This document shows positions 19,218 through 28,138 of a DNA stretch of 48,737 nucleotides, piece after piece. The notes beneath the pieces are model-generated. The model ran no database searches and had not been told where the DNA came from. It saw only the letters and a list, made by a program, of their open reading frames with translations. The stretch comes from Chloroflexi bacterium TSY (GTDB taxonomy: Bacteria > Chloroflexota > Anaerolineae > Caldilineales > Caldilineaceae). The position numbers were made by a program, and so were the translations under genes. Position 1 is the stretch's first letter. The number at the start of each line of letters is the position of its first letter. The DNA is taken from NCBI GenBank assembly GCA_019217005.1, contig JAHBNG010000115.1, positions 1-48,737 on the forward strand, in the 5' to 3' direction.

Positions 19218-20910
19218 GGCTCAAAGTAGAAAATATAAACATCTTTTCTCTTTGCAAAAATGTAAACCTAATACTACTGTGCAGCAATATATTGTGAAAC
19301 ACAAAGGAAATTCGTTATATTTCTGGGCATATTGCTAACAAAACGCAAACAGAATGCAAAGGAAAAATGAGATAGACTGAAGAGCCAATAAAATGAAGCA
19401 GTCTTCGATGAAAGGAAATCAAGATGAAACTTGCTCAAGCAGTCAATCAATATGACTACAGCCAACTGGAAAGCCCGCCGCTGCTGGAACTGACAGAAGA
19501 GCAACTGGCGGCACTGGCCGACCAACTCCAGGAGTATCATGCCATATATAGTCCATACTTCAGCCATGTGGCTCAGAGAGAGCATGCGTACCACTACATG
19601 CGAGGCTTGTTAGACCCCGAAATCAAACGCAAATCGGCCGAGAACATCGCGCTGGCGACAGTAGGAGAATCGGGTGTACGCCCCCCTGCAAAGCTTTGTG
19701 GGTCAGAGCCGCTGGAGCGGTGAAGCGATGCTGGCGGAACATACTCGACAGACAGGTGAGTTGTTGGGAGACGCAAATGGCGTCTTACTCCTGGATGGGA
19801 GCGACATTCCCAAGCAAGGAGAAGAGTCAGTGGGCGTCAAGCGGCAGCGGTGTGGCGAACTGGGCAAGATCGCCAACTGTCAAGCCGGAGTCTTCCTGGG
19901 ATATAATAGCTCTCATGGCTATACCTTACTGAACTGTCGGTTGTATATCCCCCAAGAATGGTTTAGTGATGAGTATGCAGAGAAGCGGTACAAAACCGGT
20001 CTTCCCACTGACCTGACCTTCCAAACAAAAAATGAATTGGCTTGGTCCATGATTGAGCAGACGCACGCCCTGGGTGCGTTGCCCATCCGCTGGATCACTA
20101 TGGATGAAGCCTTTGGCAAAGATACTCATCTGCTTGACTGCATTGATGGCCAAACCGCTTACAGCTACTTTGCTGAAGTGCCCAAAGAGACTCGTGTCTG
20201 GACCTCCAGCCCCCAGACCTATCTGCCCGCATCATCTGGACGCGGGCGCAAAGCTTCCAAGCTCCGCGTCCGGCCTGGTGAACCTACGCCTCTCACCGTT
20301 GCTCAACTCGCTGACACCTTCCAGGAGCATGAGTGGCAACAGCATGTTCTCAAAGAGGGCTCCAAGGGCTTCATCGTTGCTTCCATTGCTTGTCGCCGCA
20401 TTGTCTCTGTCCGCAATGGCTCCCCGGTTCTGCTCTCTGGCTCATCGTCCGCCGCAATCCCGATTGCTCTCTGCAATACTTTCTCTCCAATGCACCCCTT
20501 GAGACTTCCTTGGACTTCGCCACTGTTTCTGCTTTGCGTTGGCCCATTGAAACCATTTTTGAACAAGCCAAGCAGTTTCTCGGACTCAACGAATATGAAA
20601 CTCGCAGTTGGCTCGGTTGGCATCATCATATGACCTTAGTCATTTTGGCCTTTGGTTTCTTGGCTCGTTCTCAGTTTTTCCTCAAATATGATGCCCCCGC
20701 TCTCACTTTGCCACAGGTTGTTGAACTTCTCCATGCCGTTCTGCCTAAACCTGTCTTGACACTCGCTGAGACTATCGAGCGCCTTCGCTACAAGCAACGT
20801 CGTCTTGCTTCCGCTAAACGCTCGCATTATCTTGTGCAAAAATCGAACATTATCGAGCCTTTACTTGATGCACAGTAGTACTAATTGTCCGCCTAAAATG
20901 AACCACCCCC
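19141..20910 (+). mobile_element. IS701-like insertion sequence, 1770 bp
   Basis: The ends share GGGGGTGGTTCA (19141-19152) and its complement (20899-20910), flanked by the 6-bp direct repeat AATTTT (19135-19140 and 20911-20916). It carries one transposase reading direction on the plus strand, broken by two frameshifts. It lies exactly at the junction of the pfaD and AT genes, which overlapped before insertion. The 5' end (19141-19275) also matches the MITE at 23688-23844. Confidence 0.9.
19424..20878 (+). pseudogene. IS701-like DDE transposase, two frameshifts
   Basis: The N-terminus SPYFSHVAQREHAYHYMRG and RKSAENIALATVGE is read from 19424. Near 19672 (GGG where GG would restore the frame) it shifts to VYAPLQSFVGQ and LLLDGSDIPKQGEESVGVKR, CGELGKIANCQAGVFLGY and RWITMDEAFGKD. 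Near 20440 it shifts again to ALWLIVRRNPDCSLQYFLSN and RWPIETIFEQAKQFLGLNEY. The two Asp and the Glu of a DDE catalytic triad are present (DGSDIP, TMDEAF, TIFEQAK). The conserved GVKRQR-NCQAGVF block is what suggests the IS701 family. As read it cannot make a full-length enzyme. Confidence 0.85.
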
Positions 20911-23463
20911 AATTTTGGCCTCGATACCAGTCGCCTCATGGCTGGTGGCTCCGTTGGTGAGCACCCCGTTTTGACTTAAAGCCGCAAAGCGTTGATTCAG
21001 CAGAGTGGCAGTTTCGCGCATCAACATGACCCCAATCTGGTCAACGTGCCGATTTCGCCAATCTTCCAACTTAGTGCTCTTGACCCACTGGTTGAATGCC
21101 CCCAGTGCGGGACCACAATGAACCTGGTAATCGACCCGCTGCTCATCGCTGCCGCTCATGGCCAACCGAGTGGTATGCACAAAGTACCAGCGGAAAACAA
21201 GTGCCATCTTGTGCTTGGGGTTCTTTTCAGCTTTCTCCACTTCTTCGGGGAGCCTTCGTTGGTAGTATGCTTTGGTCTCGGCCCAAACCTCCTCAAAGGA
21301 GCGCTTAAAGTATTTCTCCTGAATTTGGCGTTTGGTGGCCGCGTCAATTTCATCGAGGCTATTGTGCTGTTGGTAGAGGGTATAGAGCTTGTTGGCCCGG
21401 GCGGGAAAGAAGACCCCTCGTCGCATTACTTGTACCTTGGCCCCCAATTCGAACATATCCCCCGCCGGGGCATAGGCCGTGTCCTGCACGTTGATGCCTT
21501 GTAACATCTCTTTGACCACATCACTCATGCCCGCCTCCACCGTACACTGGTTGATGGAGCCAGTCAGGATAAACTCTGCACCCAGCATAAAGGCCGCGGC
21601 GGCCGCTTCTGGCGTGCCGATACCGCCTGCAGCACCCACGCGAATGAGCTTGGCGTAGTTGTGTTCGGCCATCATCTCATTGCGCAGGTTGAGCATGGCG
21701 GGCATCAACACATAAGCCACCCCTTGATCGGTGTGCCCACCGGAATCAGCCTCAACGCAGATATCTTCGGACATGGGAACAAAACGGCTCAGTTCGGCTT
21801 CTTCTGTGGTTAGTTGCCCCCTGGCAACGAGCTTGTCTACAATCCGTTGTGGTGCGGGCTGCATAAAGACTGTGGCGACTTCTGGACGGGAGACTTTGGC
21901 TAATACATAGTTGGGTACGGTGACTGTGCCATCGGGCTGTCGTTGGATCCCGTGCAATCGATAGCGCACCAAGCTGGGCGTTATCTGCATGTAGGCTGCG
22001 GCTTCCACATAGCGAATGCCGTAGCGCAGAAACAGATCAACCGTCTCTTCCTCAACCTCCGGCTCGACCAGATTGCACAGCAGATTCATGCCGTAGGACT
22101 CCCCAGCCGTCAACTGAGATTGGATAAACTGAATATCCGCTTCGATTTCGTGCATCTTCATGCCACCTGTGCCCAGATAGCCAATCATCCCAGCCTTGCC
22201 CATCGCCACGACCAATTCCTTGGAGGCGATGCCTTTGTACATGGCACCAGCGATGTAGGCATACTTTAGACCATAATCCGCTTTAAAGGCGACGTTCCCC
22301 AGCGATTCTGCTGTAATCCCACCAGGCAGCGTGCCTCCTTGCGTCGCGGCGTGGCCATTCGTCGAAGAAACAAATGCAGGAACCTCCTCCAGCGCATCAA
22401 GCTCTGCGAACACCACATCAGGTTGCTTTACGGGGACCGTTTCCCGGGTCTCTGTCGTGCTGATGACTTCTTCTACTTCTGCCTGTTCTGCTGCTGAGCT
22501 GTCATTGACTTCTGTTGTGTCTTTCGACACTAACTGTGCCGATTGCTGCTCGACGACTGGCCGTTCTTCATGCTGCTCTTCCAACGAAAGGGGTGCCGCT
22601 TCTCTCCGAATCCGTCGCGTCAGGCCAGTTAAAACTGTGCCTGGTCCCATCTCTTCAAACTCCGTTACGCCAACCGCCAGTAGATAGCGGATGCTCTCAC
22701 TCCACTGAACAGGATGATCAATCTGTTGCACCAACATCTCTTTGATCGTGGCAGAGTCAGCCTCCATGGGGTAGGGGCGTCCCGTTCGATTGGCAATGAC
22801 AGGTATTTGTACCGAGTTGAATTCGAACGCGTTCAAGAATTCGCCAAAGGTTTGGGCAGTTTCTTTCATGTAACGGGAGTGGAAAGGAGCGCTCACAGCC
22901 AAAGATTGAACCAATCGAGCACCTGCCTCCTCAAATGCCGATGCAACCCGCTCAATGTCAGCCTTCGGTCCTGATAGCACGGTCTGCTGCGGGCTGTTGT
23001 GATTGGCCAGATCCAGGCTGTTCACTCCTTGCTCGGCCAGACAATTCTGAATCTGCTCAAAGCTTAGACCCACGACAGCCGCCATGCCCCCCTCTTTGAC
23101 TTGGGACATCAGCTCACCTCGCTTCTGCACCAGCCGCAAGCCGGTCATAAAATCGAATGCACCAGCCGCCAATAGCGCGTTGTACTCTCCCAGGCTGTGT
23201 CCAGCTACATAGTCTGGCTGCTGACCCGTCTCGGCCTCTTTCTGCATACAGTGGAGGGCGTTCACGACATAGAGGGCAGGCTGCGTATATTGCGTCTCCT
23301 TCAGCTTCTCGCCCGGATTCTCCAGACATAGCTCTCGGATTGAATAGCCCAGCGCCCCATCGATCTCAGCTTCTAACAGCGTAAACTCAGTCAGCTCATC
23401 AAAGAGCCTCTCTCCCATTCCTTTTGCCTGGGAGCCTTGTCCTGGAAATAGATATGCGCGCAT
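20893..23463 (-). CDS. Bifunctional malonyl AT and trans-acting enoylreductase (PksE/PfaD-like)
   Basis: 856 residues. Residues 1-285 are a PksC-like malonyl-CoA:ACP transferase with LFPGQGSQAKGMG, VAGHSLGEYNALLAAGAFDF (Ser90) and AVSAPFHSRYM. Residues 286-375 are a low-complexity acidic linker. Residues 376-840 are an FMN-dependent PfaD-type enoylreductase: YAYIAGAMYKGIASKELV, GYLGTGGMKMHEIEADI, VEADSGGHTDQG and RVGAAGGIGTPEAAAAAFML. It should load malonyl units onto the AT-less modules and reduce enoyl intermediates in trans. The last residues after AKI (GGGSF) come from the inserted IS; rejoining the duplicated AATTTT gives AKIAT-stop. GGGGAAGGAAG lies just before the ATG. It is the first gene of the preserved operon. 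Confidence 0.95.
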   Translation of the reverse strand: MRAYLFPGQGSQAKGMGERLFDELTEFTLLEAEIDGALGYSIRELCLENPGEKLKETQYTQPALYVVNALHCMQKEAETGQQPDYVAGHSLGEYNALLAAGAFDFMTGLRLVQKRGELMSQVKEGGMAAVVGLSFEQIQNCLAEQGVNSLDLANHNSPQQTVLSGPKADIERVASAFEEAGARLVQSLAVSAPFHSRYMKETAQTFGEFLNAFEFNSVQIPVIANRTGRPYPMEADSATIKEMLVQQIDHPVQWSESIRYLLAVGVTEFEEMGPGTVLTGLTRRIRREAAPLSLEEQHEERPVVEQQSAQLVSKDTTEVNDSSAAEQAEVEEVISTTETRETVPVKQPDVVFAELDALEEVPAFVSSTNGHAATQGGTLPGGITAESLGNVAFKADYGLKYAYIAGAMYKGIASKELVVAMGKAGMIGYLGTGGMKMHEIEADIQFIQSQLTAGESYGMNLLCNLVEPEVEEETVDLFLRYGIRYVEAAAYMQITPSLVRYRLHGIQRQPDGTVTVPNYVLAKVSRPEVATVFMQPAPQRIVDKLVARGQLTTEEAELSRFVPMSEDICVEADSGGHTDQGVAYVLMPAMLNLRNEMMAEHNYAKLIRVGAAGGIGTPEAAAAAFMLGAEFILTGSINQCTVEAGMSDVVKEMLQGINVQDTAYAPAGDMFELGAKVQVMRRGVFFPARANKLYTLYQQHNSLDEIDAATKRQIQEKYFKRSFEEVWAETKAYYQRRLPEEVEKAEKNPKHKMALVFRWYFVHTTRLAMSGSDEQRVDYQVHCGPALGAFNQWVKSTKLEDWRNRHVDQIGVMLMRETATLLNQRFAALSQNGVLTNGATSHEATGIEAKIGGGSF

Positions 23464-23662
23464 CTTCCTTCCCCTTCATGGTAATTATCTCTATCATTAA
23501 AGTGAGCTCTGTATGAAAACCTCGTGTTGCTTTATCTGGTAGGACCATAGGAAAAAACCACGTTTTCATCACAGCGCTCCTACGGTTGTGATGAAATCCA
23601 CCTCAATCGATTCTCTCACCCTTCCCAACCCGCTCGTGCATAGAAGCAGTCAGCTCTTTTGA

Positions 23663-23966
23663 TTACCCCTCATGATAGCAGACTATCGGGGGTGGTTCAT
23701 TTTAGGCGGACAATTAGGTTTACATTTTTGCAAAGAGAAAAGATGTTTATATTTTCTACTTTGAGCCATGCTCAGGCAGAAAATGACCTCATATAGATTT
23801 TTATCTATGTATCAAAAGTGTAAACCTAATTCTGAACCACCCCGACTATCGCATCCAAATCGTCGCGGGAGAGGGTCTGTAGCGTTGCAAGATTAGGCCC
23901 TATCGCATCCAATCCTCTATCAAAAGCGAACAGATCCCACTCATTACGACGCCATATGGCTGACAT
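23663..23966 (-). pseudogene. 46-codon small ORF split by a MITE
   Basis: The ATG at 23966-23964 has AAGGAGCTCC ten bases upstream, a strong ribosome binding site. It reads MSAIWRRNEWDLFAFDRGLD, then an LD-rich stretch ending LSRDDLDAIV, where the MITE at 23688-23844 enters. Removing the MITE and one copy of the ACTATC duplication restores a frame ending CYHEG-stop at 23663, 46 residues in all. It lies just upstream of the pfaD gene on the same strand and may be the original first gene of the operon. No family recognised. Confidence 0.55.
23688..23844. mobile_element. 157-bp MITE derived from the IS701-like element
   Basis: The left 30 bp (GGGGGTGGTTCATTTTAGGC...) match the right end of the IS at 19141-20910, and the rest is the complement of that IS's first 125 bp or so, including TTTATCTATGTATCAAAAGT. 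The transposase is gone; the two parts join at ATTAG, present in both parent segments, suggesting a microhomology deletion. ACTATC flanks both sides (23682-23687 and 23845-23850), a 6-bp target duplication like that of the parent IS, so it moved after the deletion formed. Confidence 0.88.
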
Positions 23967-24040
23967 TCTTTGGAGCTCCTTGTATTATATAGGCAAGTAT
24001 AAAAAATCCGCTAGAGTCCCTTTTAGATGATCAAATATAC

Positions 24041-24257
24041 TCAGTAGATCCAAATTTGGCGTTTTTGGCGATTTTCAGTCGAGATTGCAGGGATTTTGGA
24101 GTCATTTATTCAGATTTCGGTTACAGAAAACAACCTATTTCATATCTGAAAATCGCCCAAATCTAACGCAAAAACTAGATATCGACCGGCAAATTTGTAT
24201 TTATGTCAACTGTTTAGCCAGAATTCTCTCTCAAAACCTGAAATTTGGATCTACTGA
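24041..24257. mobile_element. MITE-like element with nested inverted repeats, 217 bp
   Basis: TCAGTAGATCCAAATTT (24041-24057) and its exact complement AAATTTGGATCTACTGA (24241-24257) bound it. Inside, GGCGATTTTCAG (24067-24078) and CTGAAAATCGCC (24146-24157) form a second perfect pair. A TAC flanks both sides. There is no supported ORF. Could be a MITE or a structured leader; I favour a MITE. Confidence 0.6.
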
Positions 24258-24664
24258 TACTGATATGTTCGCTCTAACCTATAGCCAAATCATCTATACT
24301 GCACTGGCTCATGCACTTAAAACAAATTTGACCATTATGCCCAAGCAATTTGCGCCCTTCCTAAACCTCGGACAATTGCCCCTCGCCAGAAAGCATCTCT
24401 GTTGTCCGAAATTTAAGTGGCGTCTCTACAAGAAGTACTCTATACAAATCTGCTCTAAAGCTGTATACTAAGGCTCTCCTTATACAGAAGTCACCTAAAC
24501 TCCGTACGTTCGCAGCATTTTTTACTCTGACAGAATTGCGGACGAACGTACGAAGTTTAAATAATGCGACTAATAGAAATTAATTGTACAAGACTCTCTG
24601 TGATGCGAACGCCAAATCTCATGAGATTCCACATCATCCTTTGACATATTAACAAGTCACTCTG
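24258..24664. other. Gene-free leader region upstream of the SARP regulator
   Basis: No protein-like ORF (one open stretch at 24085-24471 has no codon bias or start signal). It holds the hairpin at 24496-24559. The regulator's promoter is probably here but I could not choose a -35/-10 pair. Confidence 0.5.
24496..24559. promoter_or_regulatory. 17-bp inverted repeat upstream of the SARP gene
   Basis: TAAACTCCGTACGTTCG (24496-24512) pairs with CGAACGTACGAAGTTTA (24543-24559) with one mismatch and a 30-base loop. It lies 105 bp before the regulator start. It could be an operator for a dimeric regulator, an attenuator, or a short mobile palindrome; there is no T-run, so it is not a plain terminator. 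Confidence 0.5.
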
Positions 24665-26584
24665 GTGAATGAAGTGTTCAATACCCTAGAACAATCGACG
24701 ACACAACTGACCGTCTCGCTCTTTGGCGGGTTTCAAGTGACAAGAGCAGAAGAGCCTGTCGCCTTTGCCACCGATCGCGCCCGCGCCTTGCTTGCCTATT
24801 TGGCTGTCGAAATCAATCAGCCCCACCGTCGCGAAGCATTGGCTGGCTTGCTCTGGCCAGAAGATCAGGAAAAATCGGCACGACACAACTTGCGCCAAAC
24901 CCTGACTCGCGTTCGCCAGGCGATTGGCGACTATAACGCAGACCCGGGATTTTTGCAGATCACCCGGCCGACGCTTCAGATCAGTCACACTGCACCAATT
25001 ACAGTGGATCTACTTGACTTTCAAAAATTGCTGGCGCAGGTTGCCAGCCATGATCACGTGGAACTGATTCGGTGCAATATCTGCATAAACTGCTTGGCCG
25101 CGGCCGTCGACCTTTATCATGGTCCTTTTTTGGATGGCACCCTGCTAGCTGACAGCGCCCCCTTTGAGGAATGGGTGCTTTTGACTCGCGAACAAATGCA
25201 ACGTCAGGTGTTAGACGCTTTAACTACATTGGCCGACGCATGCACAGCCAGAGGCGACCATCAGCTGGCCCAGGGATATGCGGCCCAGCAATTAGCCATT
25301 GAGCCCTGGCGGGAATCTGCCCATCGCCAGCTGATGGCGGCCCTGGCCCAATTCGAGAGCTGCCGCCGCTTGCTAAATGACGAACTCGCCATCGAGCCGG
25401 AAACCGCCACTGTGACCCTGGCCGAACAGATCCGCAGAGGAGAGATCCGCTACGTAGACGACGCGGACCAGGGGAAAAGAGAACATGAAAACGGGGAGAT
25501 AAAGGGACAAGAGGACGCGGTGGTTGGCGACGTCCCCCCTTCACCCCACATCATTCGCGGTCGACTAGAGCCACGGCACGATCAACATCTTTTTGGCATC
25601 GCCACGGCGCAAGCGCGAATTTATGCGCTGCTGCAAGCCGAAGCGCGGCCTTGGATCATTACCATCGAAGGCATTGGTGGTATTGGTAAGACCGCACTGG
25701 CCAATGAACTCGCCCATGCATTTGTCGAAAACGACCGCTTTGTGGATATTGGATGGGTCAGCGCCAAGCAGGAGGAGTTTGACCCAGATGCAGGTCGTCA
25801 ATCCACGGGTCGTCCGGCATTGGATACAGCAACCTTGACCGACGCCCTGCTCACCCAACTGCTTGAGCAGCCGCCCGTGAGCGCATCCCAGCAAGAGAAG
25901 CAGACAACCCTGCTCCATCTGCTCAAAGCCCGGCCCTACCTGGTGGTCGTCGACAATTTGGAGACCGCGCACGACCAGGAGGCGCTGACGCCTTATCTAC
26001 GCCAACTGGCCAACCCCAGCAAGTTTTTGCTGACCAGCCGCTTCAGCCGCCGGGCCCAGGCAGAAATCTACAGCCACACCCTGCGCGAGCTGAGCGAAGG
26101 GGATACGCTGACCCTGTTGCGTCACGAGGCCAACGCCCGCGGCATTGATGCCCTGGCCGAGGCGCAGCCAGAACAGTTGAGCGCCATCTATCAGGTTGTG
26201 GGGGGCAATCCGCTGGCGCTGAAGATGGTGGTAGGGCAGGTCGGTTTTTTGCCACTACAGCAGGTATTGACCAATCTTGAAGAAGCCCGCGGCAAACGGG
26301 TCGATGAACTCTACACCTATATCTACTGGCAAGCGTGGCAACTGCTCACCGCAACCGAGCGTCAGCTTTTTCTCGCCATGCCGATGGTTCCCGACGCCAC
26401 CTTTAACCAACTCGCATTGGCCAGTGGATTGGATGAGGAATCGTTGGCCAATGCGCTTGCTCGTCTCGTCCAACAGTCGCTGGTGCAAGTGGCCGGTGAC
26501 CTAAACGAACGCTACTATCGCCTGCATCGACTGACGGAGACGTTCTTGATGAACGAGGTTCTGAAATGGCAGTTAATAACTTGA
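24665..26584 (+). CDS. SARP/AfsR-like regulator, wHTH-BTAD-NB-ARC
   Basis: 639 residues from a GTG start. Residues 15-110 are an OmpR-type DNA-binding domain (LTVSLFGGFQV, ALLAYLAVEI, HRREALAGLLWPED, ARHNLRQTLTRVR); residues 120-265 a bacterial activation (BTAD) helical domain; then an NB-ARC STAND ATPase with Walker A GIGGIGKT (336-343), Walker B-like YLVVVDNLE, SKFLLTSR and GGNPLALKMVVG, and a winged helix. It stops there, with none of the C-terminal TPRs seen in the homologue at 32585. The BTAD looks about ten residues short at QLMAALAQFESCRR, where the homologue has RLLALSGERTAALAQYDT. Probable role: ATP- and ligand-gated activator, possibly of the polyketide cluster next door; the link is inference. 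The TPR gene at 27011 may supply the sensor half. Confidence 0.88.
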   Translation: MNEVFNTLEQSTTQLTVSLFGGFQVTRAEEPVAFATDRARALLAYLAVEINQPHRREALAGLLWPEDQEKSARHNLRQTLTRVRQAIGDYNADPGFLQITRPTLQISHTAPITVDLLDFQKLLAQVASHDHVELIRCNICINCLAAAVDLYHGPFLDGTLLADSAPFEEWVLLTREQMQRQVLDALTTLADACTARGDHQLAQGYAAQQLAIEPWRESAHRQLMAALAQFESCRRLLNDELAIEPETATVTLAEQIRRGEIRYVDDADQGKREHENGEIKGQEDAVVGDVPPSPHIIRGRLEPRHDQHLFGIATAQARIYALLQAEARPWIITIEGIGGIGKTALANELAHAFVENDRFVDIGWVSAKQEEFDPDAGRQSTGRPALDTATLTDALLTQLLEQPPVSASQQEKQTTLLHLLKARPYLVVVDNLETAHDQEALTPYLRQLANPSKFLLTSRFSRRAQAEIYSHTLRELSEGDTLTLLRHEANARGIDALAEAQPEQLSAIYQVVGGNPLALKMVVGQVGFLPLQQVLTNLEEARGKRVDELYTYIYWQAWQLLTATERQLFLAMPMVPDATFNQLALASGLDEESLANALARLVQQSLVQVAGDLNERYYRLHRLTETFLMNEVLKWQLIT

Positions 26585-26694
26585 GGAGCGGAGAGGCAGA
26601 AGATATTCGGTATGCAGCCAAAGGGTTCCCAAAAACTACTAACATCCATTGCTTTTTCCATGGGTCTTTTTCTCAAAGGGGTAAAGCTGCTTTG

Positions 26695-26916
26695 TCAAGA
26701 CGCCACCCAACTCAGGTTTAGTTTGCGATTTGTGGTCATGCAGTCTTGTAAATAGAGATTAATCAGGCTTTGATAGGGGATGCCTGTCTCGTTCGCCATC
26801 TCCTTGAAATAGTCAATCACATCTGGGTTGACCCGTAACGTTACCTGTTTTTTGAGTCGTTTTGCGTACGGATTGGGTCTAGATTTCATTTTTGATAGAT
26901 CGTATTCTTCTATCAT
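26695..26916 (-). CDS. Orphan ribbon-helix-helix protein, BrnA-antitoxin-like
   Basis: 73 residues. SKMKSRPNPYAKRLKKQVTL, VNPDVIDYFKEMANETGIPY and QSLINLYLQDCM match the RHH DNA-binding region of BrnA-type antitoxins: a beta strand followed by two helices. The start is taken at the ATG of MIEEYDLS (26916), with AAGGTGA seven bases upstream; an upstream GTG would add three residues. BrnA is normally downstream of the toxin gene brnT, but 26917-27010 has room for none, so it is an orphan. It lies inverted between the SARP and TPR genes. Confidence 0.75.
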   Translation of the reverse strand: MIEEYDLSKMKSRPNPYAKRLKKQVTLRVNPDVIDYFKEMANETGIPYQSLINLYLQDCMTTNRKLNLSWVAS

Positions 26917-27010
26917 CAGGATCACCTTGGATAGAATGTGGCCTCAGCTAATGACATCATAATTATAATGTAACAACATTGTAATGAATTGTCAATAGAA
27001 AGGTACTGAG

Positions 27011-28087
27011 ATGACGGTCAACAACTTAAGCGACACCCAAGGCTGCGTCGATTTTTTCCAGCAGCGCCTCCACTATTTGCTCACCTACTGGCGCGACCAC
27101 GAGGCCGTACAGCAGCTGCAGATCGCCATCCTCGACCGCGAACGTGCCATGATCCCCAAGGTGATCAGCCTGGGCTTGGATGTTGCGCCTCTCTGGCCAT
27201 TGGTGCGCCCACTCATCATCGCCTTGACACCCTACATGGAGCGACGCGGGCATTGGGAGGAATGGCACACAATTTTGGAGCGGGCCATTGCCGTCACACA
27301 GCGAGCGAAGGATATAGAGACTGAAACGACCCTCACAGCCTTGCTTGCGCGGTTGTGTCAGCGCATGAGCCGTCCCAAAGATGTGGTGAAGAACTACCGA
27401 CGCGTAATACGGCTGGCGAAAATGACGGGCAATCGTTTCGAAGAAGCGCGAGCCTGTTCTAATTTGGGGTATCTTTATATTGATGGTGGTCATTGGTGGC
27501 GGAGTGAGAATTTGAGCAAGCACGCACTGACGATTTTTGAGGAGTTGGGGAGTGATCACGGACGGGCACATACGCATAACCATTTGGGGTTGTTATATAC
27601 GCGTCAGCAGTTGTGGAATGCCGCGGAAGAACATCTATTGAGTGCCTGTAAAGTATGGACTCGCATGGATGAACAGCACGGTCTAATGCGAGGATACGGA
27701 AATCTAGGAACCTTATATTGCGATATGACTAAAGCCGATGATGCAATTTATTACTCGAAATTAGCGCTTCAACTAGCCCAAACAACTGGCGAGGAAATTT
27801 TGTCTGGAAATTTTTTAATCAATATGGCAATTGGATATAGATTGCAGGGGGACGCCCAATCTGCATTACAGCATGCGACCACGGCAGAAAAAATATTTGA
27901 GGCACATCATGATATGGTGTTGCTTGCATATGTATGGCACCAGTTAGGCCTTATTTACCTACAAGATAGCAATTTAGCTAAGGCAGAACAGTATCGAATA
28001 AAGGCACTCACAATTTACGAGCAATTTAACAACATAATTGGAAAGACTAGGTTGCTCGCAGATTTCAATACATATGCTACAAGTTGA
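27011..28087 (+). CDS. TPR protein, putative peptide or ligand sensor
   Basis: 358 residues, no DNA-binding domain and no signal peptide. The first 130 residues resemble the region after the winged helix in Chloroflexota SARP-NB-ARC proteins (LLTYWRDHEAVQQLQIAILD, LGLDVAPLWPLVRPLIIALT, YMERRGHWEEWHTIL). From about 145 there are five or six tetratricopeptide repeats, for example ARACSNLGYLYIDGGHW, AHTHNHLGLLYTRQQLW, RGYGNLGTLYCDMTKADD and VWHQLGLIYLQDSNLAKAEQ. AAAGGT precedes the ATG. It is convergent with a 50-residue exported-peptide gene across a bidirectional terminator, and the same pairing recurs, broken, at 30041-30302. TPR proteins bind exported peptides in RRNPP quorum sensing; that role here is a hypothesis. 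It could also be the detached C-terminal half of the SARP at 24665. Confidence 0.85.
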   Translation: MTVNNLSDTQGCVDFFQQRLHYLLTYWRDHEAVQQLQIAILDRERAMIPKVISLGLDVAPLWPLVRPLIIALTPYMERRGHWEEWHTILERAIAVTQRAKDIETETTLTALLARLCQRMSRPKDVVKNYRRVIRLAKMTGNRFEEARACSNLGYLYIDGGHWWRSENLSKHALTIFEELGSDHGRAHTHNHLGLLYTRQQLWNAAEEHLLSACKVWTRMDEQHGLMRGYGNLGTLYCDMTKADDAIYYSKLALQLAQTTGEEILSGNFLINMAIGYRLQGDAQSALQHATTAEKIFEAHHDMVLLAYVWHQLGLIYLQDSNLAKAEQYRIKALTIYEQFNNIIGKTRLLADFNTYATS

Positions 28088-28091
28088 TAGA

Positions 28092-28130
28092 GAAAGCTAC
28101 AACTCTATAGCTTTGTGAGTTGTAGCTTTC
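28092..28130. terminator. Bidirectional terminator between the TPR and peptide genes
   Basis: GAAAGCTACAACTC (28092-28105) and its exact complement GAGTTGTAGCTTTC (28117-28130) form a 14-bp stem with an 11-base loop, four bases after the TPR stop and eight bases beyond the peptide stop. There is only a short T or A tract either side, so strength is uncertain. Confidence 0.75.
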
Positions 28131-28138
28131 ATATTGAA

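Noticed and set aside
24085..24471. 128-residue plus-strand ORF
   Set aside because: It begins inside the inverted-repeat element, lacks a ribosome binding site, and its composition is AT-rich with no domain.
26695..26916. Complete BrnT-BrnA toxin-antitoxin pair
   Set aside because: No toxin ORF fits between the antitoxin start and the TPR gene.
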